A stretch of DNA of 64,000 bases from MFD09286-c1 sp963701015 (GTDB taxonomy: Bacteria > Bacteroidota > Bacteroidia > Bacteroidales > DTGW01). The stretch spans positions 2,852,001 to 2,916,000 of the forward strand of contig OY969556.1 of the NCBI GenBank assembly GCA_963701015.1, read 5' to 3'. Made by a program: the position numbers and the translations under genes. The notes beneath the pieces were generated by a model that was not told where the DNA came from, ran no database searches, and saw only the letters and a list, made by a program, of their open reading frames with translations. Positions 57,002 through 64,000 of this stretch are shown piece after piece (positions within the stretch are counted from its first letter, which is position 1; the number at the start of each line of letters is the position of its first letter).

Positions 57002-59020
57002 ATGAAAACAAAATTAATTTTATTTATCTTCATTTTAATTTCATTCATAACAAAGGCGCAAACATGGACAACCTTTCAATTATCAAATAGTTTAGCCAAC
57101 GACAGTGTAAATACAATTGTTATTGATTCAAATGGCAATAAATGGTTTGGAACGCAAAACGGATTATCAGAATTTGATGGCGTATATTGGACCACTTATA
57201 ACTTATCCAACAGTAAATTAGTCTGTGATAGCATCACTTCATTGGCTATTGATGCACAAGGAAATAAATGGATTGGAACTTATTTTGGGGTATCGGTATT
57301 TGATGGTAAAAATTGGACCAAATATTTAGCTGATACCTTTATCACAGCAATAGCAATAGATGCACAAAACAATAAATGGTTTGGAACATATTTTGGATTA
57401 TTAGAATATGATGGCAAAAATTGGGCTGAACATTTAGAATATAACTATATAACTTCCATTATAGCTGACAAAGACAATATTTGGGTTGGTACACAAAATG
57501 GAGGTGTTTCAAAATTTGATTATAAAAATTGGACTACCTATACTTACGATAGTATTTATTATGTAAATTCCATAACTGAAGATAATCAGAATAACATTTG
57601 GGTGGGAACTCCATTTTTCGGAGCTACAGAATTCGATGGCAGTAATTGGAATACTTACACTGTAAACAATGGTTTGGCCAATAATTCAGTTAGGTCAATA
57701 ATAATTGATACTAAAGGTAATAAATGGTTTGGGACTGACAGTGGACTATCAAAATTTGATGGCAAAAAATGGACAACTTACATGATGGATACCACAATCA
57801 CTTCAATTACATCTGATGCTATGGGTAATTTATGGTTTGCTACGCTGGGATATGGCGTGGTTAAATATGACGGTAAAAAATGGACTAATTATAAAATGGT
57901 CAGACCAAAAATTAATTCAATTACCATGGATGACCAGGGCAATAAATGGTTTGGAACTTTTGGAGGAATTGCGAAATTTGATGATGTAAACTGGACGTAC
58001 TATAATACAAACAATGGAATGATTAGCGATAGTGTTTATGCTATTGCTATAGATGGACAAGAAAACAAATGGATTGGCACTTCGGAAGGGGTACAAAAAT
58101 TTGATGGAATCAATTGGACTACTTATACCACAAGCAACGGTTTAATAAATAATTGCGTATTGGATATAGCTATTGATGCAAATGGAAATAAATGGTTTGG
58201 AACAAATGGAAGTGGTGTTTCGAAATTTGACGGTACCAATTGGACTACCTTTAATTTTGATAATGGATTAGCTGATAATTTGATTTTAAGTATATGTATA
58301 AATGCCCAAGGAAATATCTGGTTAGGAACATATAACGGAGTATCTGAATTTGATGGTACAAACTGGACTACTTATGTTCCGTTCAATAGTGGGCTGGCAT
58401 ATTACAAGGTTAATGCTACGACAGTAGATCAAAAAGGCAATATATGGTTTGGGACTGATGGTGGCGGGGTTTCAAAATTTGATGGTACAAATTGGACAAC
58501 TTACAATGTTAACAATGGGCTGGTTAATAATACTGTCCATGCTATTACTATTGATGCTCAGAATAATTTATGGTTTGGTACCTTATATGGAATTTCAAAA
58601 TTTGATGGCAAAAATTGGACAAATTATTATTCTTCAAAGAATGGATTAGTTAATAATAGGATATCGTCAATTGCAATAGATAAATTTGGAAATAAGTGGT
58701 TTGGAACAGATAGGGGGATTTCAAGGTTTGGAAATGTTACAGCAGATATTTTAAACCCTTCAAATAAATATCAAACTGGGAAAAACTTAATTATATTTCC
58801 TAATCCATCAAAAACAAAGACTACAATAATATTCCCGAATTTTGATATCTATAATTTAATCATTGAAAACCCTGCTGGTGAAATTGTGAAGCAAAGCATT
58901 ATAAAAGGCAATCAAACTATTATTTTAACTGAAAATTTGGAAGAAGGAATATATTTCATTTCAGTGAAAAGTAATACCAATGGTGATATATATAATGGAA
59001 AAATTGTAGTGAATAAATAA
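57002..59020 (+). CDS. Secreted two-component-regulator-type propeller protein with T9SS sorting domain
   Basis: A 672-residue protein with a signal peptide (MKTKLILFIFILISFITKAQ), then about 14 Reg_prop repeats of some 40 residues with consensus GNKWFGTxxGVSKFDGxNW, enough for two seven-bladed propellers, and a T9SS C-terminal sorting domain from about residue 595 (IIFPNPSKTKT...). The same repeats form the sensor part of the hybrid kinase at 16316-20710, but this protein has no kinase, so it is a free surface protein. It may bind sugars or proteins outside the cell; nothing in the sequence decides which. It is a single gene. Confidence 0.88.
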   Translation: MKTKLILFIFILISFITKAQTWTTFQLSNSLANDSVNTIVIDSNGNKWFGTQNGLSEFDGVYWTTYNLSNSKLVCDSITSLAIDAQGNKWIGTYFGVSVFDGKNWTKYLADTFITAIAIDAQNNKWFGTYFGLLEYDGKNWAEHLEYNYITSIIADKDNIWVGTQNGGVSKFDYKNWTTYTYDSIYYVNSITEDNQNNIWVGTPFFGATEFDGSNWNTYTVNNGLANNSVRSIIIDTKGNKWFGTDSGLSKFDGKKWTTYMMDTTITSITSDAMGNLWFATLGYGVVKYDGKKWTNYKMVRPKINSITMDDQGNKWFGTFGGIAKFDDVNWTYYNTNNGMISDSVYAIAIDGQENKWIGTSEGVQKFDGINWTTYTTSNGLINNCVLDIAIDANGNKWFGTNGSGVSKFDGTNWTTFNFDNGLADNLILSICINAQGNIWLGTYNGVSEFDGTNWTTYVPFNSGLAYYKVNATTVDQKGNIWFGTDGGGVSKFDGTNWTTYNVNNGLVNNTVHAITIDAQNNLWFGTLYGISKFDGKNWTNYYSSKNGLVNNRISSIAIDKFGNKWFGTDRGISRFGNVTADILNPSNKYQTGKNLIIFPNPSKTKTTIIFPNFDIYNLIIENPAGEIVKQSIIKGNQTIILTENLEEGIYFISVKSNTNGDIYNGKIVVNK

Positions 59021-59185
59021 TTATCTGCATTAATTTTTTCAAAAAATTAAATTAAAATATCATTAAACTTCTTAATTTATAAAGCTTCTAAATTATTTGG
59101 GATAATTTATTTGTAACTTTATTGGTTTAAAAACAAGTTAATAAAATTTTAATACAAGAAGGTCTTTACACGAAATTTTAAACCA

Positions 59186-59887
59186 ATGAATATAGAAGCA
59201 TTTTTCAGAGTTACTTACGGGCTGTATGTTGTAAGTACGGCAAATAAAGACAAATTTAACGGATTTGTTTCCAATACTGTCTTCCAGGTTACTGCCGAAC
59301 CGCCACAATTTGCGATTGCATGCAGTAAAAACAACTTCACAGCTAATATTCTTAAGCAGAGCAAATCGTTTGCAATTTCAGTACTTCAAAAAGAAGCAAA
59401 AGCTGATATAATTGGAACGTTTGGCTATCGTTCCGGGGCAGATTTTAATAAGTTTGAAAAGTACAACCATAAAATAGGTAAAACAGGAGCGCCAATATTA
59501 TTGGAAGGTGCTGTTGCTTGGTTCGAGTGTTCTATAGTACAAACAATTGATGTTGGATCTCATTTGCTATTTATTGGCAAAGTTGAAGATGGCGATTTGA
59601 TTGACGAAAGTTTGGAACCACTCACATACGCCTGGTATCGTGAGGTTAAAAAAGGTAAAGCTCCTAAAAATGCACCTACTTATATCGATCCTGATAAACT
59701 TAAGCAACCTGGAAAAAAGGTTAAGGCCGATATTTATTATTGCACAGCCTGCGGTCATGTTTACGATCCTGAAGTTGGCGATCCTGATTCAGGAATAGCG
59801 CCAGGAACACGTTTCGAAGATATACCAGATGATTGGGTTTGCCCGGTTTGTGGTGCCGCAAAGGCAGATTTTGCTATTAAAGATTAA
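59186..59887 (+). CDS. Flavin reductase-rubredoxin fusion (Hrb-like)
   Basis: A 233-residue fusion. Residues 1-160 are a flavin-reductase-type split barrel that binds FMN (VTYGLYVVSTANKDKFNGFV at the start). Residues about 182-230 are a rubredoxin with two knuckles, CTACGHVYDP and CPVCGAAK. This is the layout of high-molecular-weight rubredoxin of Moorella, which passes electrons from NAD(P)H to flavodiiron proteins or rubrerythrin. The rubrerythrin gene follows after 33 bases and is the likely electron acceptor. Confidence 0.9.
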   Translation: MNIEAFFRVTYGLYVVSTANKDKFNGFVSNTVFQVTAEPPQFAIACSKNNFTANILKQSKSFAISVLQKEAKADIIGTFGYRSGADFNKFEKYNHKIGKTGAPILLEGAVAWFECSIVQTIDVGSHLLFIGKVEDGDLIDESLEPLTYAWYREVKKGKAPKNAPTYIDPDKLKQPGKKVKADIYYCTACGHVYDPEVGDPDSGIAPGTRFEDIPDDWVCPVCGAAKADFAIKD

Positions 59888-59920
59888 TTTAACAATTATA
59901 GAATTTTAAAAATTATAACC

Positions 59921-60499
59921 ATGGAAAAGAACATAAAAGGAACAAAAACTGAGCAAAACCTGTTAAAAGCTTTTGCCGGAGAATCACAGGCCCGGAACCG
60001 CTATGAATTTTTTGCGAGTGTTGCAAAAAAAGAAGGTTATGAACAAATTGCTGCAATATTCCAGGAAACAGCCAACCAGGAAAAAGAACATGCAAAAAGG
60101 TTTTTTAAATTTCTCCAGGGTGGTATTGCAGAAATAACTGCAAGCTATCCTGCCGGAATGATAGGCACAACTAAGGAAAACCTTAAAGCTGCTGCTGAAG
60201 GTGAACATGAAGAATGGACTGATTTGTATCCTGCATTTTCCGAAATAGCAAAAGAAGAAGGATTTCCTGAAATTGCCACCGCGTTTAAAATGATTGCCAA
60301 AGTTGAAACTGAACACGAACGCAGGTACCTGAAATTATTACAAAATATTTCGGAAGATAAAGTATTTATGAAAGATGGAAAAGTGTGGTGGAAATGTATG
60401 AACTGCGGTTATGTTTATGAATCGGAAAAAGCTTTGGAAAATTGTCCAGTATGTTTGCATCCAAAAGCATTTATGCAACTCAAAGAAGAAAATTATTAA
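59921..60499 (+). CDS. Rubrerythrin
   Basis: A 192-residue protein. The amino 140 residues form a four-helix ferritin-like bundle with the di-iron ligands in AFAGESQARNRYEFFA, ETANQEKEHAKRF and VETEHERRY. A rubredoxin-like domain ends the protein (CMNCGYVYES...CPVCLHP). Rubrerythrin reduces hydrogen peroxide to water in anaerobes. It lies 33 bases after the Hrb-like gene, which probably feeds it electrons, so the two form a defence operon against peroxide and oxygen. Confidence 0.95.
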   Translation: MEKNIKGTKTEQNLLKAFAGESQARNRYEFFASVAKKEGYEQIAAIFQETANQEKEHAKRFFKFLQGGIAEITASYPAGMIGTTKENLKAAAEGEHEEWTDLYPAFSEIAKEEGFPEIATAFKMIAKVETEHERRYLKLLQNISEDKVFMKDGKVWWKCMNCGYVYESEKALENCPVCLHPKAFMQLKEENY

Positions 60500-60511
60500 A
60501 AGTAAAAATAA

Positions 60512-60549
60512 ATAGATTGAAGAAATTTCAATTAGTTTCTTCAATCTAT
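60512..60549. terminator. Bidirectional terminator between rubrerythrin and dienelactone hydrolase genes
   Basis: ATAGATTGAAGAAA pairs with TTTCTTCAATCTAT in a perfect 14-bp stem with a 10-base loop, between two convergent genes. The stem is AT-rich, but long, with AT-rich flanks on both sides. It probably serves both genes. Confidence 0.75.
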
Positions 60550-60572
60550 AATTTTACATTTTCTATATTATT

Positions 60573-61382
60573 TTATTGAAAAATCTTATCGAAGAAATTT
60601 TTCATTTCCAGCCATGAGGCTGAATCAGCTTCAGCATTATATGCTATAGGCAAGTTAAATTTTTTGCCTGTTTCAGTTGATGCAGGATTGGTGAATGCAT
60701 GTGTAGCATTGGCATATATATGAATTGAATAATCAGCTCGGATTGAGTCGAGCTGATGTTTAAAATTATCCAAATCGGTTTGCGATACAAATTTATCGGC
60801 ACCACCATGGCAAACTAAAATTTTAGCTTTCAGTAAATCCTTATTTGCCGGTACTCCAGCCAATCCTCCATGAAAGCTAACAACACCTTTTAAATCTCCA
60901 CCCAATTTTGCATAATTCAGAACAATTGCACCGCCAAAGCAATATCCAATTGCAGCTATTTTAGATGTATCGGTTTGAGGATATTCTTTAATTTTACCCA
61001 CAGCGGCATCCATCAATGTTTTTGCCAAGCTTGGGTCCTTATAAAAAGGCATAGTCAATTCCTGCGCTTCTTTTGGATCTGCAGCTACTTTTCCATTACC
61101 AAATAAATCAACAGCTAAAGCAATATAACCTAACTCAGCGAGTTTACGGGCACGCATTTTTGGATAATCGTTCAAGCCCCACCACTCATGAACAACAATC
61201 ACTGCAGGACGTTTGCCCTGTACATTTTCATCATAAGCAATGAAGCCTTTATAGTCAACATTACCAACTTTATAGCTTATATTTTCTTCCTTTATCATTG
61301 GTGTTTTCATATTTTTGGACGAACATGACAGCATTACAACTGTTGCAATTACCAAAATGAAAGACGATAGAATAGATTTCAT
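60573..61382 (-). CDS. Dienelactone hydrolase family lipoprotein
   Basis: A 269-residue alpha/beta hydrolase with signal peptide and lipobox VMLSC (Cys near 20), so it is membrane-bound and extracytoplasmic. The nucleophile is the Cys in GYCFGG (about residue 146), with Asp in GGADKFV (about 197) and His in NATHAF (about 226), the Cys-Asp-His triad of the family. True dienelactone hydrolases are cytoplasmic, so the substrate here is probably another ester or lactone. Confidence 0.87.
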   Translation of the reverse strand: MKSILSSFILVIATVVMLSCSSKNMKTPMIKEENISYKVGNVDYKGFIAYDENVQGKRPAVIVVHEWWGLNDYPKMRARKLAELGYIALAVDLFGNGKVAADPKEAQELTMPFYKDPSLAKTLMDAAVGKIKEYPQTDTSKIAAIGYCFGGAIVLNYAKLGGDLKGVVSFHGGLAGVPANKDLLKAKILVCHGGADKFVSQTDLDNFKHQLDSIRADYSIHIYANATHAFTNPASTETGKKFNLPIAYNAEADSASWLEMKNFFDKIFQ

Positions 61383-61442
61383 AGTATATAGATTTTAAAA
61401 TTTTAATCTATAACAAACTGAAAACAAAATTGTTTTGGAAGT

Positions 61443-62228
61443 TTATTTTACAATTTCACCAACATTTTGCAATATATAGTGTGGGCGATAAGGGAATAAA
61501 TCAACTGTTTCCCGGGTACTTATACCGCTCAACACAAGCAAAGTATCTATTTCAGATTCAATACCGGCAATTATATCGGTATCCATTCGGTCGCCAATAA
61601 TCATTGATTCTTCGGTCGTAGCCTTCAACCGGCGTAATGCACTGCGCATCATTAAAGGGTTTGGTTTTCCAACATAATAAGCTTTGCGGCCAGTACTTAA
61701 TTCTATTGGAGCCATTAGTGCCCTGGTGGCCGGAATTATACCATTTTCAACCGGTGCAGTTAAATCAGAATTTGTTCCAATTAGCTTTGCACCTTTTATA
61801 ACGAAGTTTATAGCTTGTTCAATTTTCTCAAAACTATAGCCACGTGTATCGCCAACAACAACATAGTCCGGATCGACATTATTCATCGTATAACCAACAT
61901 TATATAATGCATTATATAAGCCGGCCTCGCCAATAACAAATGCGCTGCCTTTAGGTTTTTGGCTCGAAAGAAACGATGCAGTTGCCAACGCACTGGTATA
62001 AAACCTGTCTTCAGGAACATCTAGTCCCATTCGTAGTAGCTTTTCGTGTAATTCGCGTGGCGAACGTTCGCTGGAATTGGTTAAAAAAAGAAAATTTTTA
62101 TTTTCAGCCTGTACCCAGTCAATAAATTCCTTAACACCATCTAATATCTTTGAACCATGATATATAACACCATCCATATCGCAAATGAATGCCTTTTTGC
62201 TTTTTATTTTTTCCTTCATTTTGTTCAT
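61443..62228 (-). CDS. HAD-IIA family phosphatase (NagD-like)
   Basis: About 261 residues from the ATG at 62228 (MNKMKEKIKSK); the frame extends to 62282 but those residues look like leader. HAD motifs are DMDGVIYHG (I), LFLTNSSERSP (II), the Lys of GKPNP (III) and GDRMDTDI (IV), with a class IIA cap between II and III. These enzymes remove phosphate from nucleotides, sugars or glycolytic side products such as phosphoglycolate. It is transcribed toward the hydrolase gene after 60 bases and may be cotranscribed with it. Confidence 0.88.
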   Translation of the reverse strand: MNKMKEKIKSKKAFICDMDGVIYHGSKILDGVKEFIDWVQAENKNFLFLTNSSERSPRELHEKLLRMGLDVPEDRFYTSALATASFLSSQKPKGSAFVIGEAGLYNALYNVGYTMNNVDPDYVVVGDTRGYSFEKIEQAINFVIKGAKLIGTNSDLTAPVENGIIPATRALMAPIELSTGRKAYYVGKPNPLMMRSALRRLKATTEESMIIGDRMDTDIIAGIESEIDTLLVLSGISTRETVDLFPYRPHYILQNVGEIVK

Positions 62229-62399
62229 AAAACTATCTCTCTTTATATTCAAAAAATAATATTTGCAAAGATACACAAACACAATGATTTCATTGTTATT
62301 AGGTTTTTAAAATTGTAAAAGAGTGATTAAAATAGTACCATTTTAACTAAATTTGAACCATATAGTATAATTTTTAAAATTTTAAAAAATCAATTTAAT

Positions 62400-62904
62400 A
62401 TGTCAACAATTTTTAAACATTCAGAAATTAAATTCGAAGAGAACCCTACTAAAATTGAACATTACAAACTATTAACATCTACGCCGAGGTTTTCAACTGT
62501 TGTAAATTCAAAGAATTTAATTTTTGATATTAGAATATTAAATCCCGGGCAGTATTCATTTCCTTATCATTTTCACCGTCATGCTGAAGAATTAATAATG
62601 ATAACTTCAGGTACAATGACCATGAGTGCCCTCAAAAGGTTTTGACACACTGGAAAAAGACGATTTGGTGTTCTTTGAAATGGGTGAATCAGGGGCTCAT
62701 CAATTCCACAATCACAGCAATGAACCCTGCACTTATTTAGATATAAGGACTCTAATAAATGTAGATGTTTGTGAATATCCAGATTCGGGAAAAATAAATA
62801 TAATTCCGCCTTATGAAGTTTATGAAAAAAATTCGCAGGTGGAATATTTTAAGGGCGAAGAAGATGTTGTAAATAAATGGAAAGAGTTACAAACTAAAAA
62901 ATAA
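62400..62904 (+). pseudogene. Cupin-domain protein, interrupted by a frameshift
   Basis: Two overlapping frames encode one single-domain cupin of about 167 residues. The first (62400-62645) contains the metal-site motif YHFHRHAEELIMITSGTMTM. The second (open from 62626) continues PSKGFDTLEKDDLVFFEMGE and the second cupin motif GAHQFHNHSNEPC. The break is at about 62618-62626, where ATG AGT is followed by an extra G before CCC TCA AAA GGT; relatives read (M)TM..PxGFxxL without a break. All metal-binding histidines survive if the frame is repaired. Function, such as a sugar isomerase or a small sensor, cannot be told. Confidence 0.75.
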
Positions 62905-62941
62905 AAGTAAATAAGTTAACCCAATAGTCACAAAATAAATT

Positions 62942-63679
62942 ATGTATAAAATTGCAAAACAATTTATTAAAAGAATTTTTCCAAAAAGGTTATTATATAA
63001 CTATGAATCGTTTATCAGATCAATATTATATTTATTCTATACTGGTAATAAATATCAATGCAATATTTGTAATAAAAATCTGAAAAAATTTATTTCTTTG
63101 GAAAATGGTGGCAAGCTATGTCCCTATTGTGGAAGTAACTCAAGAAACAGGCGATTATGGAAAATTTTAACAGCAACTTATATTAAGAATAATTTAAATA
63201 TTTTAGATTTTTCCCCTTCGCGATGTCTTTACCGAAAGCTTAAAAAGAATACTGCTATAAATTATGTAACAACTGACTTATCGGGCAATTTTATTGCAGA
63301 TAATAAATTCGATATAACTAATATTGCTGTTAATGATCAATCGTTTGATTTGGTTATTTGTTATCATATTTTAGAACACATAATTGATGATTTGCAAGCT
63401 ATGAAGGAATTATACAGAATTTTAAAATTTAGTGGAACCTGCATAATCCAAACACCTTTTAAAAGTGGCGAAATTTATGAAGACTATTCTATAACAGCAA
63501 AAGAAGACAGGTTGAAACACTTTGGTCAGGATGACCATGTAAGAATTTATTCTGTTGAGGGTCTAAAAAACAGATTATTACAAACTGGTTTTAATGTAAA
63601 TATATTAGAATTTAATGAAGAAGAAAACAATTTAAATGGATTGAACACAAAGGAATGTATATTAATCTGTAATAAATAA
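62942..63679 (+). CDS. SAM-dependent methyltransferase with a zinc-ribbon-like start
   Basis: A 245-residue protein. Residues about 38-62 contain CNICNK...CPYCGS, a four-cysteine zinc ribbon. This is followed by a class I methyltransferase fold with ILDFSPSRCL as motif I, DLVICYHILEHI (typical Methyltransf_11 motif) and a REC-like end. Such proteins often sit in polysaccharide or glycan clusters. It follows the cupin gene by 37 bases and precedes a winged-helix gene by 6 bases, so it may be part of a short operon. Confidence 0.75.
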   Translation: MYKIAKQFIKRIFPKRLLYNYESFIRSILYLFYTGNKYQCNICNKNLKKFISLENGGKLCPYCGSNSRNRRLWKILTATYIKNNLNILDFSPSRCLYRKLKKNTAINYVTTDLSGNFIADNKFDITNIAVNDQSFDLVICYHILEHIIDDLQAMKELYRILKFSGTCIIQTPFKSGEIYEDYSITAKEDRLKHFGQDDHVRIYSVEGLKNRLLQTGFNVNILEFNEEENNLNGLNTKECILICNK

Positions 63680-63685
63680 AATTTT

Positions 63686-64000
63686 ATGACAGCATTGGAA
63701 ATTGCCAATATTCGGTTATTTAATCAACAAATATATACTCAGCAATATAAAAATGTTGTGGAATTGGTAGAATGGATGGGAGCCATTCAAGCTCAGGACT
63801 TTTTAATGGCTAAGTGGGCGATTGGTTTGCGAATAAAAAATAATACTGAACAAATAATTGAAGAGGCATTTAATAACGGAGAGATTATACGAACTCATAT
63901 AATGCGCCCCACATGGCACATTGTAAGCGCGCATGATTTAACATGGATGATGAGTTTAACATCGCAAAGGATTTTAAATTCAGCTAAAGGAAGACAAACT
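63686..64000 (+). CDS. Winged-helix DNA-binding protein, AlkZ-like (5' part)
   Basis: Runs off the right edge; 105 codons are seen. The segments VEWMGAIQAQDFLMAKWAIG, IIRTHIMRPTWHIVSAHDL and WMMSLTSQRI are typical of the winged-helix proteins of the HTH_42 group, which include the DNA glycosylase AlkZ of Streptomyces. The catalytic part of AlkZ (a Q-x-Q motif) would lie near QAQD, which is present. Function as a glycosylase is possible but not shown. It starts 6 bases after the methyltransferase stop. Confidence 0.8.
   Translation, partial: MTALEIANIRLFNQQIYTQQYKNVVELVEWMGAIQAQDFLMAKWAIGLRIKNNTEQIIEEAFNNGEIIRTHIMRPTWHIVSAHDLTWMMSLTSQRILNSAKGRQT

Overview
The window is AT-rich DNA from a member of the Bacteroidota. 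The evidence is several independent family-level traits: type IX secretion (T9SS) C-terminal sorting domains (12056-16064 and 57002-59020), a hybrid two-component system with a Reg_prop propeller, an HmuY/TonB-receptor pair, DUF4249 and DUF6266-like proteins, the long Bacteroidota form of NusB, the yajC-ybbR-coaE gene order, and promoters of the TTTG/TAnnTTTG type without clear Shine-Dalgarno sequences. The rubredoxin-fused flavoprotein plus rubrerythrin pair suggests an anaerobic or microaerobic life. No tRNA, rRNA, CRISPR array or insertion sequence was recognised. Genus cannot be told from the sequence.

Layout. 1-2.9 kb: start of fabF, a TetR regulator with matching palindromes before itself and before fabF, and an ABC-F ATPase. 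3.1-4.3 kb: a secreted GH105 unsaturated-uronyl hydrolase. 4.6-11.8 kb: housekeeping genes nusB, yajC, ybbR-like, coaE, a TerB/DnaJ membrane co-chaperone, a methyltransferase and recG, with a GC-rich structured element ahead of recG. 12.0-20.7 kb: a pectin-sensing and pectin-cutting pair, made of a multidomain secreted pectinesterase and a 1464-residue hybrid sensor kinase/AraC regulator. 21-22 kb: a small helix-turn-helix protein and a DUF6266-like protein. 22.3-37.3 kb: one giant repetitive cell-surface adhesin of about 4,985 codons, now broken by two frameshifts. 38-41.4 kb: a dihydroorotate-dehydrogenase-like protein, PruA and a DivIC/FtsB protein. 41.4-42.4 kb: a GxxExxY gene with an in-frame stop next to an array of TTTGTG/CACAAAG repeats. 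42.4-45.9 kb: a heterodimeric ABC exporter. 46-48 kb: a methyltransferase-desaturase operon. 48.4-51.8 kb: two cold-shock proteins, a DEAD-box helicase and a LytTR regulator. 52-56.7 kb: heme uptake genes. 57-59 kb: a secreted propeller protein. 59.2-60.5 kb: a peroxide/oxygen defence pair. 60.6-64 kb: a dienelactone-hydrolase lipoprotein, a HAD phosphatase, a broken cupin, a methyltransferase and the start of a winged-helix protein.

How they work together. GH105, the CE8 pectinesterase and the hybrid sensor form a plausible pectin/rhamnogalacturonan module, although GH105 lies 8 kb away. The two cold-shock genes and the helicase are a plausible low-temperature RNA set. HmuY and the TonB receptor form a heme acquisition unit.

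The most notable pattern is five frameshifts (recG, pectinesterase, adhesin twice, cupin), all of the same sense (downstream frame +1), none in a homopolymer run, plus one nonsense codon in the GxxExxY gene. These could be sequence errors, decay, or recoding; raw reads would decide.
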